A stretch of DNA of 64,000 nucleotides from Streptomyces sp. f51 (lineage in GTDB: Bacteria > Actinomycetota > Actinomycetes > Streptomycetales > Streptomycetaceae), in the NCBI RefSeq assembly GCF_037940415.1, contig NZ_CP149798.1, positions 1,608,501 to 1,672,500 of the forward strand, given 5' to 3'. How positions within the stretch are numbered: position 1 is the stretch's first letter; the number at the start of each line of letters is the position of its first letter. Under the pieces are notes generated by a model that saw only the letters and a program-made list of their open reading frames with translations, had not been told where the DNA came from and ran no database searches. Below are positions 49,700-57,767 of the stretch, in pieces. The position numbers and the translations under genes are program-made.

Positions 49700-50638
49700 T
49701 CAGGCGTCGCCTTCGCGTTCCGCCAGGAAGCGCTCGAACTCCTGGCCGATCTCGTCCGCCGAGGGGATGTCGACCGGCTCCGCGAGCATGTTGCCGCGGC
49801 TCTCGGCGCCCGCTGCGGCGTCGTACTGGTGCTCCAGTCCCTGGACGAGCGCGACGAGTTCCTCGTCGCCCTCCTGGATCTGACGGTCGATCTCGGTCTG
49901 CGTGCGGTGTGCCTCGGTCCGCAGGGCGTGCGCTATCCCGGGGAGCACCAGGCCGGTCGCGGCCGTGATGGACTCAAGGACGGTCAGCGCCGCGTCCGGA
50001 TACGGAGAACGCGCGATGTAGTGGGGCACATGGGCGGCGACACCGAGCACGTCGTGGCCGGCCTCCATGAGGCGGTACTCGATGAGCGACTCGGCGCTTC
50101 CGGGAACCTGCGCCTCGTCGAACGGGCTGCGGTGGCCGGGCACCAGGTCGGTGCGGTTGCCGTGCGGGGTGAGACCCACCGGGCGGGTGTGCGGGACGCC
50201 CATGGGGATCCCGTGGAAGTTGACCAGAAGGCGGACCCCGAGCCGTTCCACGATCTGCTGGACGGCGGCGGCGAAGCGCTCCCACTCGGTGTCCGGTTCG
50301 GGTCCCGACAGCAGCAGGAAGGGCGCACCCGTGGCGTCCTGCACGAGCCGCACCTCCAGGGTCGGCTCCTCGTACTCGGTCCAGCGGTCGCGCTTGAACG
50401 TCAGCAGCGGACGGCGGGCGCGGTAGTCCACGAGCCGGTCGTGGTCGAAGCGGGCCACGACCTGATGGGGCAGCGAGTCGAGCACCCGGTCGACGATCTG
50501 CTCGCCGGTTTCGCCCGCGTCGATGTATCCGTCGAAGTGGTAGAGCATGACAAGACCTGCCGACTCCTGGGCCAGCGCCATGTCGACGACGGCCAGGCCC
50601 TTCGGCTCCCATGCGTACAAACCCTGCGGATCAAGCAC
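49700..50638 (-). CDS. PAC2-family proteasome-assembly-chaperone-like protein
   Basis: A 312-residue protein of the PAC2 family. Its core is [53 protein letters not shown] and [20 protein letters not shown]. The C-terminal part is a helical, acidic tail. Archaeal and eukaryotic relatives help to build proteasomes; the role in actinobacteria is not established. The GTG at 50638 has AGGAGGAG 8 bp upstream. It is the first gene after the rpsA terminator. Confidence 0.9.
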   Translation of the reverse strand: MLDPQGLYAWEPKGLAVVDMALAQESAGLVMLYHFDGYIDAGETGEQIVDRVLDSLPHQVVARFDHDRLVDYRARRPLLTFKRDRWTEYEEPTLEVRLVQDATGAPFLLLSGPEPDTEWERFAAAVQQIVERLGVRLLVNFHGIPMGVPHTRPVGLTPHGNRTDLVPGHRSPFDEAQVPGSAESLIEYRLMEAGHDVLGVAAHVPHYIARSPYPDAALTVLESITAATGLVLPGIAHALRTEAHRTQTEIDRQIQEGDEELVALVQGLEHQYDAAAGAESRGNMLAEPVDIPSADEIGQEFERFLAEREGDA

Positions 50639-50797
50639 TGTGACCGCTCCTCCTCGTGTTCCTCCTGGACAACGTGGCACGAAGCGCCGACATTCCCGTC
50701 CCGTGGCGCGACCGGGGACCAAAGTGGGCCGGACGCAAGGGAAACGGGCCGCACGGAGACGAAGTGCCCGCCACAAGCCGAGCGAACCTGACGGCGA

Positions 50798-50880
50798 AGC
50801 GGGCCCGGCGGAACGACGGATCCGACAGCAGAGCGGGCCCCGCGGAACGAGGGGACCCGACAGCAAAGCGGGCCCGCACC
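50798..50880. repeat. Imperfect tandem repeats of about 34 bp
   Basis: Units beginning AGCGGGCCC at 50798, 50832 and about 50867, containing GCGGAACGA and CCGACAGCA. The last, partial unit merges with the rpsA terminator stem. Located between rpsA and the PAC2 gene. Confidence 0.7.
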
Positions 50881-50900
50881 GGATCGGTGCGGGCCCGCTT
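50866..50900. terminator. Strong bidirectional hairpin after rpsA
   Basis: A 15-bp perfect stem AAGCGGGCCCGCACC/GGTGCGGGCCCGCTT (50866-50880 with 50886-50900). It has TTCTTT on the plus-strand side and lies 29 bp beyond the rpsA stop. Confidence 0.85.
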
Positions 50901-50928
50901 CTTTCAGCTACTTGCTAGCGGTGAGCTT

Positions 50929-52428
50929 TCAGCTCTGGCCGCCGGCGAGCTTCTCGCGGAGGGCGGCGAGCGCCTCGTCCGACGCCAGGGCGCCGGAGTT
51001 GTCGTCCGACTCCGAGGAGTAGGAACCGCCACCGGAGGCGGCCGGAGCCGCGCTCGTGGAGGTGGCACCCTCGGCCTCGGCCTGCGCGTCGGCCTCGCGG
51101 GACTTGATGACCTGAGCCTGGTGCTGCTCGAAGCGCTGCTGCGCCTCGGCGTACTGGTTCTCCCACACCTCGCGCTGAGCCTCGAAGCCCTCGAGCCAGT
51201 CGTTGGTCTCGGGGTCGAAGCCCTCGGGGTAGATGTAGTTGCCCTGGTCGTCGTACGACGCGGCCATGCCGTACAGGGTCGGGTCGAACTCGACCGAGGC
51301 CGGGTCGGCACCGAAGGACTCGTTGGCCTGCTTCAGCGAGAGGCTGATGCGACGACGCTCGAGGTCGATGTCGATGACCTTGACGAAGATCTCGTCGTTG
51401 ACCTGGACGACCTGCTCCGGGATCTCCACGTGGCGCTCGGCCAGCTCGGAGATGTGGACCAGACCCTCGATGCCCTCGTCCACGCGGACGAACGCACCGA
51501 ACGGAACGAGCTTCGTGACCTTACCCGGGACGACCTGACCGATCTGGTGCGTCCGGGCGAACTGCTGCCACGGGTCTTCCTGCGTCGCCTTGAGCGACAG
51601 GGAGACGCGCTCGCGGTCCATGTCGACGTCGAGGACCTCGACGGTGACTTCCTGGCCGACCTCGACAACCTCGGAGGGGTGGTCGATGTGCTTCCAGGAG
51701 AGCTCGGAGACGTGCACCAGACCGTCGACGCCACCCAGGTCCACGAAGGCACCGAAGTTGACGATCGAGGAGACGACGCCGGAGCGGACCTGACCCTTCT
51801 GGAGGGTGGTGAGGAACGTCTGGCGAACCTCGGACTGGGTCTGCTCCAGCCAGGCGCGGCGGGACAGGACCACGTTGTTGCGGTTCTTGTCCAGCTCGAT
51901 GATCTTGGCCTCGAGCTCCTTGCCCACGTAGGGCTGGAGGTCGCGGACACGGCGCATCTCGACGAGAGAAGCCGGCAGGAAGCCACGGAGGCCGATGTCA
52001 AGGATGAGACCACCCTTGACAACCTCGATGACGGTGCCGGTGACGATGCCGTCCTCTTCCTTGATCTTCTCGATGGTGCCCCAGGCGCGCTCGTACTGGG
52101 CACGCTTCTTCGAGAGGATCAGGCGGCCTTCCTTGTCCTCCTTCTGGAGAACCAGGGCCTCGATCTCGTCGCCGACCTTGACGACCTCGTTCGGGTCGAC
52201 GTCGTGCTTGATCGAGAGCTCGCGGCTCGGGATGACACCTTCGGTCTTGTAACCGATGTCGAGCAGGACCTCGTCCCGGTCGACCTTCACGATGACGCCG
52301 TCGACGATGTCGCCGTCGTTGAAGTACTTGATCGTCTCGTCGATCGCGGCGAGGAAGGCTTCCTCGTTACCGATGTCGTTGACCGCAACCTGCGGGGTGG
52401 TGGCGGTGGTCTCGGTGCTGCTCGTCAT
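50929..52428 (-). CDS. rpsA: 30S ribosomal protein S1
   Basis: A 499-residue protein with four S1 repeats (about residues 35-105, 120-190, 205-275 and 290-360), such as GVIVKVDRDEVLLDIGYKTE, VEVVKGGLILDIG-like second repeat, and two near-identical ones with NFGAFVDLGGVDGLVHVSEL and PFGAFVRVDEGIEGLVHISE. The last 120 residues are an acidic, Gln/Ser/Ala-rich tail. S1 binds mRNA on the 30S subunit. The ATG at 52428 has no Shine-Dalgarno (CCCTTTCCCAC precedes it), as known for rpsA elsewhere. The strong promoter at 52630 gives a leader of about 195 nt with a stable hairpin. Confidence 0.97.
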   Translation of the reverse strand: MTSSTETTATTPQVAVNDIGNEEAFLAAIDETIKYFNDGDIVDGVIVKVDRDEVLLDIGYKTEGVIPSRELSIKHDVDPNEVVKVGDEIEALVLQKEDKEGRLILSKKRAQYERAWGTIEKIKEEDGIVTGTVIEVVKGGLILDIGLRGFLPASLVEMRRVRDLQPYVGKELEAKIIELDKNRNNVVLSRRAWLEQTQSEVRQTFLTTLQKGQVRSGVVSSIVNFGAFVDLGGVDGLVHVSELSWKHIDHPSEVVEVGQEVTVEVLDVDMDRERVSLSLKATQEDPWQQFARTHQIGQVVPGKVTKLVPFGAFVRVDEGIEGLVHISELAERHVEIPEQVVQVNDEIFVKVIDIDLERRRISLSLKQANESFGADPASVEFDPTLYGMAASYDDQGNYIYPEGFDPETNDWLEGFEAQREVWENQYAEAQQRFEQHQAQVIKSREADAQAEAEGATSTSAAPAASGGGSYSSESDDNSGALASDEALAALREKLAGGQS

Positions 52429-52519
52429 GTGGGAAAGGGCTCCGGTACGGACAGTGAGTCGTAGGTACTGCTTACGCCGGGAGCCCGTTTCGCCCTGTAG
52501 AAGCCGGACAGCCAAGGAA

Positions 52520-52548
52520 GCGCCCAACCCGGCACAGCCGGAAGGCGC
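52520..52548 (-). promoter_or_regulatory. Stable hairpin in the rpsA leader
   Basis: Outer stem GCGCC/GGCGC and inner stem CCGGC/GCCGG with a 3-nt loop, about 90 nt upstream of the rpsA start. A possible site of S1 feedback control; this is an inference. Confidence 0.5.
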
Positions 52549-52629
52549 CTCGAAAACCGAGGGGACATACATACAGATGCGAGCACAGCCTGCTATGTCT
52601 GAGGAGCGCAGGCCCGCAGCGCAACTTGT

Positions 52630-52658
52630 AGCATACGGGGGCAGCCGGGCAGGGTCAA
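52630..52658 (-). promoter_or_regulatory. Strong vegetative promoter of rpsA
   Basis: On the minus strand: TTGACC (52653-52658), exactly 17 bp, TATGCT (52630-52635). This is close to the HrdB/sigma-70 consensus and the best promoter in the window. Confidence 0.82.
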
Positions 52659-52748
52659 TGCGCGAAGGCGCACACCCGGGGCGGATCGCCGCAATCCCGG
52701 CACAAGACCTGTCTCACAAGGCCACGCGGGCAGTAGGACGCCTCTGTC

Positions 52749-53609
52749 GTGACACGCCCGAGACGGGTTGGACGGAAGAGTACGACGAGGGAGCCGATCA
52801 TCCAAGAGCCCGAACCGTTCGAACCGGAAGCCACCCGACGTGACGCGGACCTCATCGAGAGTTCCCGGGCGAATCGGGGCTGGTGGGACCGGAACGCGGA
52901 CGACTACCAGATCGAACACGGCACGTTCCTCGGCGACGACCGGTTCGTGTGGTGCCCCGAGGGCCTCGACGAGGTGGAGGCCGAGCTGCTGGGCCCCGCG
53001 GAGGACCTCAAGGACAAGGACGTCCTGGAGATCGGCGCCGGCGCGGCACAGTGCTCGCGCTGGCTGGCCGGACAGGGCGCGCGCCCCGTGGCCCTTGACC
53101 TCTCCCACCGCCAACTCCAGCACGCGCTGCGCATCGGGGGCTCCGTGCCGCTCGTGGAGGCGGACGCGAGCGCCCTGCCGTTCGCGGACGGCTCCTTCGA
53201 CCTCGCGTGCTCGGCGTACGGGGCGCTGCCCTTCGTCGCCGACCCGGTGCTGGTGCTGAGGGAGGTCCGCCGGGTGCTGCGCCCCGGCGGGCGTTTCGTC
53301 TTCTCCGTCACGCACCCGGTCCGCTGGGCGTTCCCGGACGAGCCGGGTCCCGAGGGCCTGACGGTGTCGGCGTCCTACTTCGACCGCACCCCGTACGTGG
53401 AGCAGGACGAGGAGGGCCGCGCGGTCTACGTGGAGCACCACAGGACGCTCGGCGACCGGGTGCGTGACGTGGTGGCCGGCGGCTTCCGTCTGGTCGACGT
53501 CGTCGAGCCCGAGTGGCCCGCCTGGAACACCCAGGAGTGGGGCGGCTGGTCCCCGCTGCGCGGCAACCTCATCCCGGGCACGGCGATCTTCGTGTGCGAA
53601 CGGGACTGA
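52749..53609 (+). CDS. SAM-dependent methyltransferase
   Basis: A 286-residue class I methyltransferase. After a 45-residue acidic N-terminal arm, WWDRNADDYQIEHGTFLGDD leads into motif I VLEIGAGAAQCSRWLAGQG. VALDLSHRQLQHAL, FADGSFDLACSAYGALPFV and RVLRPGGRFVFSVTHP follow. Such genes beside rpsA are conserved in Streptomyces, by memory; the substrate is unknown. GTG at 52749 lacks a clear Shine-Dalgarno, so the start could be a little later. A strong terminator follows at 53669. Confidence 0.87.
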   Translation: MTRPRRVGRKSTTREPIIQEPEPFEPEATRRDADLIESSRANRGWWDRNADDYQIEHGTFLGDDRFVWCPEGLDEVEAELLGPAEDLKDKDVLEIGAGAAQCSRWLAGQGARPVALDLSHRQLQHALRIGGSVPLVEADASALPFADGSFDLACSAYGALPFVADPVLVLREVRRVLRPGGRFVFSVTHPVRWAFPDEPGPEGLTVSASYFDRTPYVEQDEEGRAVYVEHHRTLGDRVRDVVAGGFRLVDVVEPEWPAWNTQEWGGWSPLRGNLIPGTAIFVCERD

Positions 53610-53668
53610 GGCACGCGGTCCTGGTGGAACGGACGGGGTCCGTGAGGAACGGTCCGAGGTGAGAACAG

Positions 53669-53703
53669 CGACGAAGGGGAGCCGAACCGGCTCCCCTTCG
53701 TCG
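53669..53703 (+). terminator. Strong hairpin terminator
   Basis: A 15-bp perfect stem CGACGAAGGGGAGCC/GGCTCCCCTTCGTCG (53669-53683 with 53689-53703), 60 bp after the methyltransferase stop. Confidence 0.85.
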
Positions 53704-53708
53704 TACCG

Positions 53709-53802
53709 GGATGCTCCACGCGCGTGGACCCTGTCGCTGGATGTGGCACGCGCGCACGGACCCAGTCCCTGGATGCGGCACGCGCGCGTGGACACCGTCC
53801 CC
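53709..53802. repeat. Three tandem imperfect repeats of 30-32 bp
   Basis: Units begin GGATG at 53709, 53739 and 53771 and share CACGCGCG followed by a GGAC-containing stretch. They lie between the terminator and the helicase gene; each holds a CACGCGCGTG-type palindromic core. Confidence 0.8.
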
Positions 53803-53847
53803 CGGGTTCGTGCGTGGCCGGTCCGGCCCTCGTACGAGACTGGGGGC

Positions 53848-56460
53848 GTGATCCGTTACGAAGCCCTCGACGCTCTGCCCGTGCGCGGCGCCCTGCCCTC
53901 CGTGGACGAGGCCCTGGAGGGGCACGGCGCCGCGGTGCTGGTGGCGCCGCCCGGCACCGGCAAGACGACGCTGGTGCCGCTGGCGCTGGCGGGTCTCCTG
54001 GACGAGGCCCGGCCCGCGCGGCGTGTGGTGGTGGCCGAGCCCCGGCGGATCGCGGCGCGCGCCGCCGCCCGCCGGATGGCGTGGCTGCTGGGCGAGGAGG
54101 TCGGGGAGAGCGTCGGCTTCACGGTGCGCGGGGAGCGGGTGGTCGGCCCCCGCGCGCGCGTGGAGGTCGTCACGACCGGGGTGCTGCTCCAGCGGCTTCA
54201 GCGGGACCAGGAGCTCGCGGGCGTCGACGTCGTCGTGCTCGACGAGTGCCACGAGCGGCATCTGGACGCCGACACGGTGGCCGCGTTCCTGCTGGACGTG
54301 CGGGCCGCGCTCCGTCCTGAACTGCGGCTGCTCGCCGCGTCCGCGACGACGGACGCCGGGGGGTGGGCGCGGCTGCTGGGCGACGCGCCGGTCGTCGAGG
54401 CGGAGGGCGTCTCGTATCCGGTCGAGACGGTGTGGGCGCCGCCGGCGCGCCCGGTACGGCCGCCGCACGGGATGCGGGTGGACCCGGCGCTGCTGACGCA
54501 TGTGGCGTCCACGGTGCGGCGGGCGCTGGCCGAGCGTCACGGTGACGTCCTGTGCTTCCTGCCCGGGGTCGGGGAGATCGCGCGGGTCGCCGGGCAGCTG
54601 GGCGGCGTCGGGGACGTCGAGGTTCTCCAGGTGCACGGGCGGGCTCCGGCGGCCGTGCAGGACGCGGTGCTCACGGCGGGTGCGCGGCGCCGGGTGGTCC
54701 TCTCCACGTCGGTGGCCGAGTCCTCGCTGACGGTTCCGGGGGTGCGCGTGGTCGTGGACTCGGGGCTCGCACGGGAGCCGCGGGTGGACCACGCGCGCGG
54801 GCTGAGCGCCCTGGCGACCGTACGGGCCTCGCAGGCGGCCGGGCGGCAGCGGGCGGGGCGGGCCGGGCGTGAGGCCCCGGGAACGGTCTACCGGTGCTGG
54901 GCGGAGGCGGAGGACGGCCGTCTGACGCCGTTCCCGGCCCCCGAGATCAAGGTGGCCGACCTGACGGCGTTCGCGCTCCAGGCGGCCTGCTGGGGCGATC
55001 CCGGGGCGACGGGACTCGCCCTCCTGGATCCGCCGCCGAACGGGGCCATGGCGGCGGCGCGGGCGGTCCTGTCGGCCGTGGGCGCGGTCGACTCGGCGGG
55101 GCGGGCCACGGAACGCGGTGTGCGGATGTCCCGCCTGGGCCTGCACCCCAGGCTGGCGCGCGCCCTCTTGGACGCGACCCCGCTGGTGGGCGCGGCGCGG
55201 GCCGCCGACGTGGTCGCCCTGCTGAGCGAGGAGCCCCCGCGCGAGTACGGCGACGACCTGGCCGCGGCCTGGCGCACCGCCCGGCGCGGCGGTGACGCCT
55301 ACGCGGCCCGCTGGCGCGCCGAGTCCCGTCGCCTCCGCTCGGCGGCGGCCGGCCTCCATTCCCCCGGCTCCTCCCCCGTCCGCTCCGGCTCCCCTTCTTC
55401 TTCTCCGGGCGCGTCGGCCGCACCTCGGAGCGCGCACACCGGGGAACCGGGTCCCGCGGGGGACGGCGGGGCGGGTGTGCAGGGAGGGGACGACCGGGTC
55501 GCCGGGCTCGTGGCCGCGCTGGCGTTCCCCGAACGTGTCGCGCACCTGCGGGGCGGCTCCCACCTCATGGTCGGCGGGACGCGCGCCGACGCCGGTGAGG
55601 GGTCCGTGCTGCGCGGCGCTCCCTGGATCGCGGTGGCGGTCGCCGACCGTCCCGTCGGACGGGGGCACGCGCGTGTGCGGCTGGCGGCGGTGATCGACGA
55701 GCCGACGGCGCGGCGGGCCGCCGCCGTTCTGTACGGCGAGGGCGAGGAGGTCCACTGGGCCGACGGCGATGTCGTCGCCCGGCGGGTGGAGCGGCTGGGC
55801 GCGGTGGAGCTGGCCGTGCGGCCGCTGCGGGACGCGGACCCCGGGCTCGTACGGGAGGCGCTGCTCGAAGGACTGCGGGAGGAGGGCTTCGGTCTGCTGC
55901 GGTGGTCGCCGGATGCCGAGCAGTTGCGCAGGCGGCTCGCGTTCCTGCGGCTGCGGCTCGGCGATCCGTGGCCGGACGTCCGCGACGACGCCCTCCACGC
56001 GCGCGTGGAGCAGTGGCTGGAGCCGGAGCTGAGCCGTGCCCGGCGTCGGGCCGATCTGGCGCGGATCGACGCGGGGCAGGCGCTGAACCGGCTGCTGCCC
56101 TGGGCCACCGGGGAGGCGGCCCGGCTCGACGAGCTCGCGCCCGAGCGCATCGAGGTGCCGAGCGGGTCGAGGATCCGCGTCGACTACACCGACCCGGCGC
56201 AGCCGGTGCTCGCCGTGAAGCTCCAGGAGATGTTCGGGCTCCAGGCGTCGCCCTCCCTGGCCGGCGTGCCCGTACTCGTGCATCTGCTGTCTCCCGCGGG
56301 CCGGCCCGCCGCGGTGACCGCCGATCTCGCGTCCTTCTGGAAGGACGGCTACAGGGGCGTACGGGCGGAGCTGCGCGGCCGCTATCCCAAGCACCCGTGG
56401 CCCGAGGACCCGGCGACCGCCGAGCCGACGCGGTACACGAACGCGCGGCTCAGGCGCTGA
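53848..56460 (+). CDS. hrpB: HrpB-type DExH-box ATP-dependent helicase
   Basis: An 870-residue helicase. Walker A is VAPPGTGKTTLVPLAL, the DExH box is VVVLDECHERHLDAD, motif III is AASATTDAGGW, and motif VI is QAAGRQRAGRAGRE. A helicase-associated domain and the C-terminal HrpB domain follow (SGSRIRVDYTDPAQPVLAVK, LQEMFGLQASPSLAGVPVLV). A Ser/Pro/Gly-rich insert of about 50 residues near residue 500 is probably a disordered loop. Its target (RNA or DNA) is unknown. GTG at 53848 is preceded by GAGACT 6 bp upstream, a leaderless -10 candidate. Its end overlaps the DUF3068 gene by 11 bp. Confidence 0.94.
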   Translation: MIRYEALDALPVRGALPSVDEALEGHGAAVLVAPPGTGKTTLVPLALAGLLDEARPARRVVVAEPRRIAARAAARRMAWLLGEEVGESVGFTVRGERVVGPRARVEVVTTGVLLQRLQRDQELAGVDVVVLDECHERHLDADTVAAFLLDVRAALRPELRLLAASATTDAGGWARLLGDAPVVEAEGVSYPVETVWAPPARPVRPPHGMRVDPALLTHVASTVRRALAERHGDVLCFLPGVGEIARVAGQLGGVGDVEVLQVHGRAPAAVQDAVLTAGARRRVVLSTSVAESSLTVPGVRVVVDSGLAREPRVDHARGLSALATVRASQAAGRQRAGRAGREAPGTVYRCWAEAEDGRLTPFPAPEIKVADLTAFALQAACWGDPGATGLALLDPPPNGAMAAARAVLSAVGAVDSAGRATERGVRMSRLGLHPRLARALLDATPLVGAARAADVVALLSEEPPREYGDDLAAAWRTARRGGDAYAARWRAESRRLRSAAAGLHSPGSSPVRSGSPSSSPGASAAPRSAHTGEPGPAGDGGAGVQGGDDRVAGLVAALAFPERVAHLRGGSHLMVGGTRADAGEGSVLRGAPWIAVAVADRPVGRGHARVRLAAVIDEPTARRAAAVLYGEGEEVHWADGDVVARRVERLGAVELAVRPLRDADPGLVREALLEGLREEGFGLLRWSPDAEQLRRRLAFLRLRLGDPWPDVRDDALHARVEQWLEPELSRARRRADLARIDAGQALNRLLPWATGEAARLDELAPERIEVPSGSRIRVDYTDPAQPVLAVKLQEMFGLQASPSLAGVPVLVHLLSPAGRPAAVTADLASFWKDGYRGVRAELRGRYPKHPWPEDPATAEPTRYTNARLRR

Positions 56461-57442
56461 CCGGCTCGGGGTCGGCCGCCGGGGCGGCCGCGGGGTCGCC
56501 CGGCCTGCGGCCGCGGGCCTCCAGGTAGAGCGACAGGGACAGCAGGGCCGCGCCGAGGAGCAGGAAGCCCCACGGGAGGTAGGAGGTCATCATCAGGACG
56601 AGGGTGCGGTTGGACTTGACGAGGTCGACGGTGTGCCGGACGTAGTCCTCGCGCATCTTCACATCCCCGGCGAAGGCGGTCACCTTGTCCCGGCCGCCCA
56701 GGAGAGTGCCGCCGCGCAGCTCCTCCTTGTGGATCTCCTCGCCGTAGACGGGCGCCCCGGTGACCGGCTCGACCCAGAACTTGCGGACGGTGGTGTACCA
56801 GCGGGTGGTGCCGGTCTTGGCGAGGGACTCGGGGGTGACGCCCTGGACGGGCATGACCTTGGGGAACGTCACCTTGGTCCAGGGGATGGTCTGCTCGAAG
56901 TAGTAGACGTCGACGCCCCGGAAGGTCCGGGTGCCCTTGTAGTGGATGGGCGCCGAGGTGCGGGTCTGGGCGTCGAAGTACTCGTAGTCCCGTTTCTCGG
57001 TCCTGAAGGGCCATTTGAACTCGATGCCCCGGCGGGTGACGGGGTCGCCGTCGACGGACTCGCCGGTGGCGTGGACGGGTTCCTGGCTGTGCGCGTCGAA
57101 GATGTAGCGCTCGGGGAGCTTGGAGACCATCTTTCCGTCGGGGCCCTGGACGTAGGACAGGGAGTCCCAGACGACGACGTCACGGCCCGCGGTCCGCTCG
57201 ATCCGGTCGGAGGCCTCGACGTTGCCCTTGAGGGTCTGGACGACGGTGACCTTGGAGACCTTCCTGGCCTTCATGGTGCCGTAGTCGAGGAGGGTCGCGT
57301 CCTTCGCCTCGAGGACCATGTCCTGGTACTGGCCGGCGGGGATCTTGGCCAGGCGCGGGAAGGCGTACCAGCGCAGCAGCGGGGACAGCGCCGCGAAGAA
57401 CACGGCGAGCGCGAGCAGGATCAGGCTTGCCTTGCGGCGCAT
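56450..57442 (-). CDS. DUF3068 (PorA-family-like) membrane protein
   Basis: A 330-residue protein with one N-terminal (ASLILLALAVFFAALSPLL) and one C-terminal membrane segment (LPWGFLLLGAALLSLSLYL). The large part between them lies outside the membrane, rich in Thr/Lys/Tyr and beta-strands. It contains DUF3068 hallmarks DATLLDYGT, YVQGPDGKMVSKLPERYIFD, WPFRTEKRDYEYFD and GAPVYGEEIHKEEL. The family is actinobacterial; some members form cell-wall channels, but this is not proven here. It follows the 44-residue gene by 25 bp in one operon. Confidence 0.88.
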   Translation of the reverse strand: MRRKASLILLALAVFFAALSPLLRWYAFPRLAKIPAGQYQDMVLEAKDATLLDYGTMKARKVSKVTVVQTLKGNVEASDRIERTAGRDVVVWDSLSYVQGPDGKMVSKLPERYIFDAHSQEPVHATGESVDGDPVTRRGIEFKWPFRTEKRDYEYFDAQTRTSAPIHYKGTRTFRGVDVYYFEQTIPWTKVTFPKVMPVQGVTPESLAKTGTTRWYTTVRKFWVEPVTGAPVYGEEIHKEELRGGTLLGGRDKVTAFAGDVKMREDYVRHTVDLVKSNRTLVLMMTSYLPWGFLLLGAALLSLSLYLEARGRRPGDPAAAPAADPEPVSA

Positions 57443-57467
57443 CTCGACGGCCCTCCCGGTGCGTGCG

Positions 57468-57602
57468 TCAGGGGTGCTGGGGGACGGTGGTGAGCAGCGG
57501 CTTCGGCGAGGTGTGTCCGGCCGGCGAGCCCATGGCCGTGACGGTCAGGACCAGCGCGAGCGCCGCGGCGAGACCGGTCGCGGCGGCGATGAGGGCACGC
57601 AT
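57468..57602 (-). CDS. 44-residue membrane peptide (SPW_0924-like)
   Basis: A short gene with a good ribosome site: GGAGG 5 bp before the ATG. The peptide begins MRALIAAATGLAAALALVLT (one membrane or signal helix) and ends in a Pro/Thr-rich tail, PKPLLTTVPQHP. I recall a Streptomyces family called SPW_0924 of this size next to DUF3068 genes; the name is from memory. It heads an operon with DUF3068, so it may be a partner or secreted peptide. The function is unknown. Confidence 0.75.
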   Translation of the reverse strand: MRALIAAATGLAAALALVLTVTAMGSPAGHTSPKPLLTTVPQHP

Positions 57603-57696
57603 GCGGGCCTCCCGGGGCCAGGAGCTGATACAGCGTCAGGTCCGGCACCGTAGCAACGGCGGCGCGAGATGAGAACACGCGCACCGCAACGGATCA

Positions 57697-57730
57697 GGGC
57701 GCCCTCGCGGCGTGAGCCGTGAGGGCGCCC
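57697..57730. terminator. Hairpin after the lytic transglycosylase gene
   Basis: GGGCGCCCTC (57697-57706) pairs with GAGGGCGCCC (57721-57730), and an inner CGGC/GCCG pair extends the stem. It lies 38 bp beyond the gene stop. Confidence 0.75.
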
Positions 57731-57767
57731 CGGAGGCGAGCGCGGGCCGCCCGGTGGCGGCGCCGTC

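Larger units (their letters stand above)
52429..52748. other. rpsA leader and divergent promoter region
   Basis: 320 bp. The rpsA transcript should start near 52623 and run through a structured leader. A nested hairpin at 52520-52548 (GCGCC, CCGGC, ACA, GCCGG, GGCGC on the plus strand) lies halfway. The part right of 52660 contains the upstream side of the methyltransferase gene. No protein gene is seen. Confidence 0.7.
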
